Below are positions 14,920 to 18,345 of a stretch of DNA of 18,345 nt, one piece after another. Source of the DNA: JAYQPQ01 sp038145405 (GTDB taxonomy: Bacteria > Pseudomonadota > Gammaproteobacteria > Pseudomonadales > GM7GCV1); assembly GCA_038145405.1 (NCBI GenBank), contig JAYQPQ010000035.1, forward strand, positions 1 through 18,345, given 5' to 3'. Below the pieces are notes generated by a model. It did no database searches and was not told the DNA's origin. It saw nothing but the letters and a program-made list of their open reading frames with translations. Made by a program: the position numbers and the translations under genes. Within the stretch, counting starts at the first letter, position 1. Every line of letters begins with the position of its first letter.

Positions 14920-15780
14920 ATGAAGAAGTTAGTGCAGGTATTGCGACAGGAGGCCCGCCACTGGGTGGGCGACGGCTTCCCGGTGCGATCCATTTTTAGT
15001 TATAACGGCGATACCCGGGCCGTGAGCCCCTTCCTGCTGTTTGACTATGCCGGCCCCTGGAATTTTGAACCGCATAACGGGCACCCGCGTGGTGTCGGCC
15101 AACATCCCCATCGCGGCTTTGAGACGGTCACTATTGTTTACGATGGCGAAGTGAGCCACCGCGACAGCACCGGCAATGGTGGCACCATCGGCCCCGGCGA
15201 AGTGCAGTGGATGACGGCGGCATCGGGCATCCTGCACGAGGAGTTTCATTCCAAGGGCTACTCAAAATCCGGCGGCCCCTTCCGCATGGTTCAGCTCTGG
15301 GTGAACCTGCCCGCCAAGGACAAAATGGCGAGCCCGGGCTACCAGGCCATCACGCGCGACATGATTCCGGAAATCGAGATCGACGGCGGCAAACTGCGTT
15401 TGATCGCCGGAGAGTTTGCCGGCGTCACGGGACCGGCCAACACCTTTACGCCGGTCAATCTGTGGGATGTGCGGATCAAAGCCGATACGGAAATCGAGCT
15501 ACCCCTGCTCGCAGGGCATAACAGTCTGATCGCCGTGTTGTCCGGTCACTTGACCATCGACGGCAAGGGCGTCGGCGAAGCCGAGATCGCCAGACTCTCT
15601 ACCGATGGCGAAGGTGTATCCATCAAAGCCGATGGCGACAGCCTGGTGCTGGTGCTGACGGGCACACCCATCGACGAGCCGGTGGTGGGCTATGGTCCCT
15701 TTGTCATGAATTCGCAGGCCGAGATCATGCAGGCCATTAACGACTTTAATGCCGGACGCTTCGGCAGGATGGACGCCTAG
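14920..15780 (+). CDS. Pirin family protein
   Basis: A 286-residue bicupin of the pirin family. The N-terminal cupin has the metal ligands in HPHRGFETV (His62, His64) and in ASGILHEE (His106, Glu108), equivalent to the iron ligands of human pirin and E. coli YhhW. The C-terminal cupin (about 165-275) lacks the ligand set, as usual. Some bacterial pirins are quercetin dioxygenases and others bind metabolic enzymes; the substrate here is unknown. GAGG lies five bases before the ATG. Divergence from an HxlR repressor suggests induction by an electrophile or aromatic compound. Confidence 0.93.
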   Translation: MKKLVQVLRQEARHWVGDGFPVRSIFSYNGDTRAVSPFLLFDYAGPWNFEPHNGHPRGVGQHPHRGFETVTIVYDGEVSHRDSTGNGGTIGPGEVQWMTAASGILHEEFHSKGYSKSGGPFRMVQLWVNLPAKDKMASPGYQAITRDMIPEIEIDGGKLRLIAGEFAGVTGPANTFTPVNLWDVRIKADTEIELPLLAGHNSLIAVLSGHLTIDGKGVGEAEIARLSTDGEGVSIKADGDSLVLVLTGTPIDEPVVGYGPFVMNSQAEIMQAINDFNAGRFGRMDA

Positions 15781-15822
15781 AGGCGGCTCTCTGCATCGCT
15801 ACTCCAGAGGAGACAAACAACT

Positions 15823-16119
15823 TTGAGCACTATTCAGATCCGCATTGAAGGCGGTGAGCGCAGTGGGCGCTATGTCGCAACGATCGAAGGCATCGACGTC
15901 GAAGCCGAGCTTACCTTTACCCGCCAGGGGCCAGGCGTGATCAGCGCCGACCACACCGGCGCGCCGGAGGCCCTGCGTGGCACAGGCGTTGCAGCTGCCC
16001 TGGTGGACTATATGGTGGCCGATGCCCGTCAACGCGGCTTCAAGATCATTCCGCTCTGTTCGTACGTGCGCGCCCGCTATGCAAAGCATCCGGAATGGCG
16101 AGAGGTATTTACCGTCTGA
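15823..16119 (+). CDS. Small GNAT-family N-acetyltransferase (YjdJ/NATD1-like)
   Basis: A 98-residue single-domain acetyltransferase of the COG2388 type. The acetyl-CoA pyrophosphate loop is seen as ALRGTGVAAALVDY (about 49-62). The segment DARQRGFKIIPLCSYVRARYAKHPEW carries the Cys and the RHPEW-like end typical of these small GNATs. The substrate is unknown; the human relative NATD1 is likewise poorly characterised. The start is TTG, required because there is no in-frame ATG or GTG upstream in the gap. AGAGGAG lies about 11 bases before it. It follows pirin by 42 bases on the same strand and could be cotranscribed. It converges with the ATPase remnant. Confidence 0.88.
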   Translation: MSTIQIRIEGGERSGRYVATIEGIDVEAELTFTRQGPGVISADHTGAPEALRGTGVAAALVDYMVADARQRGFKIIPLCSYVRARYAKHPEWREVFTV

Positions 16120-16158
16120 CCGGGAGAAAGCCCGACGGCAAATTCCGGTTGAATCGGC

Positions 16159-16734
16159 TCAGCTTGCCTTGGCTTCTGGCTTGAAGCGCCTTAGGCGCAA
16201 GGCATTGGTAATGACCGATACCGAACTCAGGCTCATGGCCGCCGCCGCTAACATGGGACTGAGCAGCACGCCAAACACCGGGTAGAGCACGCCCGCCGCA
16301 ATGGGCACGCCGGCAGCGTTGTAGACAAAAGCAAAAAACAGGTTCTGCTTGATATTGGCCATGGTCTGACGACTGAGCTGGCGCGCCCGTGCAATGGCGC
16401 GCAAATCGCCCTTGACCAGAGTGACGCCGGCACTCTCCATGGCCACATCGGTGCCCGTATCCATGGCAATGCCAACCTGAGCTGCGGCCAGGGCAGGCGC
16501 GTCATTCAAACCGTCGCCGGCCATGGCGACGATGCGACCTTCGCGCTTGAGCTGATCGACCACCTTGGCCTTTTCATCGGGCAATACATCCGCTCGCACC
16601 TCGTCGATGCCCAGTCTGCCGGCCACCGCCTTGGCCGTGGTGGCGTTATCCCCGGTCAGCATGAGAATGCGAATGCCCTCGCCATGCAGAGCGCGAATGG
16701 CTTCAGGGGTGCTGTCCTTGGTGGGATCACCCGA
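16159..16734 (-). pseudogene. copA: Copper P-type ATPase, 3' remnant
   Basis: An open frame of 191 residues matches only the C-terminal quarter of a P1B-type ATPase. It contains the end of the P-domain (DSTPEAIRALHGEGIRI, MLTGDN, GDGLNDAPALAAA) and the last two helices. These carry NLFFAFVYNAAGVP and MSLSSVSVITNAL, the N-x6-YN-x4-P and MxxSS motifs of Cu(I) exporters. The CPC membrane site, the DKTGT phosphorylation site, the actuator domain and any metal-binding domains are missing. The frame stops at a TAG (16735-16737) just before SGDPTKDS, and the DNA beyond codes for another gene on the other strand. This is therefore a true 5' truncation and not a frameshift. The first internal ATG is at 16662. 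It cannot transport metal. Confidence 0.88.
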
Positions 16735-16773
16735 CTAAAATTCCCTAATTCTTCTCAAGGGCCCCCACGCAAA

Positions 16774-17631
16774 GTGCAACGCCTCAAAATCAGTCACCTC
16801 ACCGAATACGAGTTCGGTGGCCCCGTCACGCTGCACACCCACTATCTGCGGGTGCGTCCGCGTGAGGGTCACGACGTGCATATCGAATCCTCGCTACTGG
16901 AGATCAGTCCTGCGCAGGAGGTGCAGTGGCATCGCGATACACTGGACAACTCGGTGGCCCTGGTGACCTTTCTGGAACCCGCGGCGCGAGTCACCTTCTA
17001 CAGTGAGCTGATTATCCAGCACTACGAGGAACAACCCCTGGCCTTTCAGGTGGAGCCCTATGCGCGCGAATACCCTTTTGCCTACAACCGGGAAGACCTG
17101 ATTAATCTGGGCCCCTTTTTCCAGTCGGCCTATCCGCAGGACGCCAAAGCCATCAATTTCTGGCTGAGCCAATGGAATTTGTCCGGAGATCCCCGGGATC
17201 TGCCGGGATTCCTGATCAGCATCAACCAGGCCATTCAGCAGAACTTCGCCTACACGGTGCGCGAGGAGCCGGGCGTGCAGTCGCCCTCCCAGACCCTAGG
17301 TCTGGGGCGCGGTTCCTGCCGTGACTATTCCGCTCTCTTTGTCGAAGCCTGCCGTCAACTGGGCATAGCCAGCCGCTTTGTCAGTGGCTATCTGCATGCT
17401 CCCACTACGGAAGTCGGCGGCGCAGCCACCCATTCATGGGCTGAAGTCTATATTCCAGGCGCCGGCTGGAAGGGCTTTGATCCGACCATTGGCGAGGTCA
17501 CCGGCAATCGCCATATCGCCGTGGCAGTAGCGCGCCACCCGGAAACCGTGCCGCCGGTGGCGGGCAGCTACACCGGCAATGGCGGGGCCATCATGCGCGT
17601 TAGTGTGCAGGTTAATCAGCTTGAGGCATAA
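16774..17631 (+). CDS. Transglutaminase-like family protein (COG1305)
   Basis: A 285-residue protein with an N-terminal beta domain (Bact_transglu_N type, about 1-90) and a transglutaminase/papain-like core. The triad is visible as GSCRDYS (Cys182), THSWAEVY (His220) and GFDPTIGE (Asp236). Bacterial members may be proteases, amidases or crosslinkers; the substrate is unknown. There is no signal peptide, so it is probably cytoplasmic. I chose GTG at 16774 because MQRLKISHLTEYEF matches the family N-terminus and AAGGG lies upstream. The ATG at 16684 would lie inside the ATPase remnant and add 30 unrelated residues. Confidence 0.9.
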   Translation: MQRLKISHLTEYEFGGPVTLHTHYLRVRPREGHDVHIESSLLEISPAQEVQWHRDTLDNSVALVTFLEPAARVTFYSELIIQHYEEQPLAFQVEPYAREYPFAYNREDLINLGPFFQSAYPQDAKAINFWLSQWNLSGDPRDLPGFLISINQAIQQNFAYTVREEPGVQSPSQTLGLGRGSCRDYSALFVEACRQLGIASRFVSGYLHAPTTEVGGAATHSWAEVYIPGAGWKGFDPTIGEVTGNRHIAVAVARHPETVPPVAGSYTGNGGAIMRVSVQVNQLEA

Positions 17632-17726
17632 CGGCCGGGCGCCGGCGCGGTAAAATATCGTTAATAACCCTTGGCGCAAACCGGCGCGAGGCACAAACTA
17701 GGCCATCCATATTGGGGGATTCCACC

Positions 17727-18248
17727 ATGACCGTTCTGCGCTCCTTTCTTTTGATTCTGACTCTGGGCTTTTTTGCGGCTTCGTCCCTAGCCCTGGAAGT
17801 CGGCGATACCGCGCCCGATTTCGAACTGCCGGCCACTGATGGCCAGATGTACAAGCTATCTGACCTGACTGAGCAAGGCGTGGTCGTGTTGGCCTGGTTC
17901 CCCAAGGCTTACACTCGAGGCTGCACCATTGAATGCAAATCGCTGGCCGAGAACGGCCATCTGATTCAGGAGTACGACGCCCACTACTTTATGGTAAGCG
18001 TCGACCCACTGGAGACAAACAGCAGCTTTGCCGCCGAATTTGAAGCCGACTTCCCGCTGCTGAGTGACGAAAGCAAAGCTGTGGCCGCTGCCTACGAAGT
18101 GCTGTCCGTGCTCGGCGTTGCCGCCCGCCACACTTTCTACATTGGAGCCGATCGCAAAATCCTGGCCATCGATGAAGCAGTGCGCCCGGAAACATCGGCT
18201 GAAGACATGGCCGCCATGCTGGGCATGCTCGGAGTTCCCAGGGGCTGA
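17727..18248 (+). CDS. Exported peroxiredoxin (AhpC/TSA, BCP-like)
   Basis: A 173-residue thioredoxin-fold peroxidase with an N-terminal signal sequence (residues 1-22, cleavage likely after SLA), which places it in the periplasm. GDTAPDFELPATDG is the usual opening. The peroxidatic motif PxxxTxxC is PKAYTRGC, giving Cys66. Cys70 lies four residues on, one residue closer than in typical BCP/PrxQ (CTxEAC). Arg135 in ARHTFYI is the likely active-site arginine. It should reduce hydrogen peroxide or organic peroxides with a thiol donor that cannot be named. The ATG at 17727 follows GGGGGA; an upstream TTG at 17712 is less likely because it would lie within that ribosome-binding site. Confidence 0.9.
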   Translation: MTVLRSFLLILTLGFFAASSLALEVGDTAPDFELPATDGQMYKLSDLTEQGVVVLAWFPKAYTRGCTIECKSLAENGHLIQEYDAHYFMVSVDPLETNSSFAAEFEADFPLLSDESKAVAAAYEVLSVLGVAARHTFYIGADRKILAIDEAVRPETSAEDMAAMLGMLGVPRG

Positions 18249-18262
18249 TTTCCCGCTGGCGG

Positions 18263-18298
18263 CCCACGGCCGCCCGCGTTCTTGGCGCGCGCCGTGGG
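18263..18298 (+). terminator. Possible terminator after the peroxiredoxin gene
   Basis: CCCACGGC pairs perfectly with GCCGTGGG around a 20-base GC-rich loop, 15 bases after the stop. Only TTT follows, so it may be weak or may serve both strands between convergent genes. Confidence 0.38.
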
Positions 18299-18310
18299 TT
18301 TCCAAACCAG

Positions 18311-18345
18311 TTAGCTCATGATCCGGCCGATGGGGGTTTTCGGCG
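18311..18345 (-). CDS. Possible C-terminal end of a minus-strand gene, cut by the right edge
   Basis: One minus-strand frame reads PKTPIGRIMS and then TAA. This is plausible as a protein end, convergent with the peroxiredoxin gene and just beyond the hairpin. Ten residues are too few to identify or to prove coding. Confidence 0.22.
   Translation of the reverse strand, partial: PKTPIGRIMS

Noticed and set aside
17634..17646. GCCGG-GCG-CCGGC after the transglutaminase gene as a terminator
   Set aside because: Five-bp stem with no following T-run; common by chance in GC-rich DNA.
1..18345. CRISPR array, phage-defence island, toxin-antitoxin pair, insertion sequence or integrase
   Set aside because: I found no spaced direct repeats, transposase or integrase motifs, or characteristic defence domains on either strand.

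Overview
This window is chromosomal DNA from a gammaproteobacterium, mostly GC-rich. ZipA restricts it to that class. An SMC condensin, rather than MukB, together with smc-zipA-ligA order, points to a Pseudomonadales, Cellvibrionales or Oceanospirillales-like lineage rather than the enterics. I cannot name a genus.

Positions 1-12407 lie entirely on the minus strand and hold two housekeeping clusters plus a small gene. Reading in the direction of transcription: a 60-residue acidic protein (12407-12225) ends at a hairpin. Next comes a cytochrome c maturation cluster, ccmF-ccmG(dsbE)-ccmH-ccmI (12048-8099), tightly overlapped and without ccmABCDE beside it. A chromosome and division cluster, smc-zipA-ligA, follows (8009-1356). 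It runs on through an SLT-family lipoprotein, a 78-residue two-helix membrane protein and an M16 zinc peptidase cut by the left edge. ATGA overlaps and tiny gaps suggest translational coupling.

Positions 12408-18345 are more mixed. They hold a broken cobB sirtuin gene, bolA, and a tRNA-Arg(ACG) gene with a clear promoter and terminator. A short structured spacer follows, containing a second copy of the tRNA 3' end. After it lie a frameshifted AT-rich gene of unknown function, a divergent HxlR regulator/pirin pair, a small GNAT, a 5'-truncated copper P-type ATPase remnant, a transglutaminase-like protein and an exported peroxiredoxin.

The left two thirds join cytochrome c maturation (heme ligation and apocytochrome thiol reduction) to chromosome folding, divisome anchoring and DNA ligation. 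The right third carries three genes in decay: cobB (nonsense codon plus two substitutions at key residues), the A7-frameshifted gene, and the ATPase fragment. The tRNA-proximal stretch looks like a small variable site. I found no CRISPR array, transposase, integrase, toxin-antitoxin pair or phage-defence system, and I see no convincing new multi-gene system. The best leads are the degenerate cobB, the split tRNA-Arg 3' copy with its palindromic insert, and the frameshifted gene beside it.
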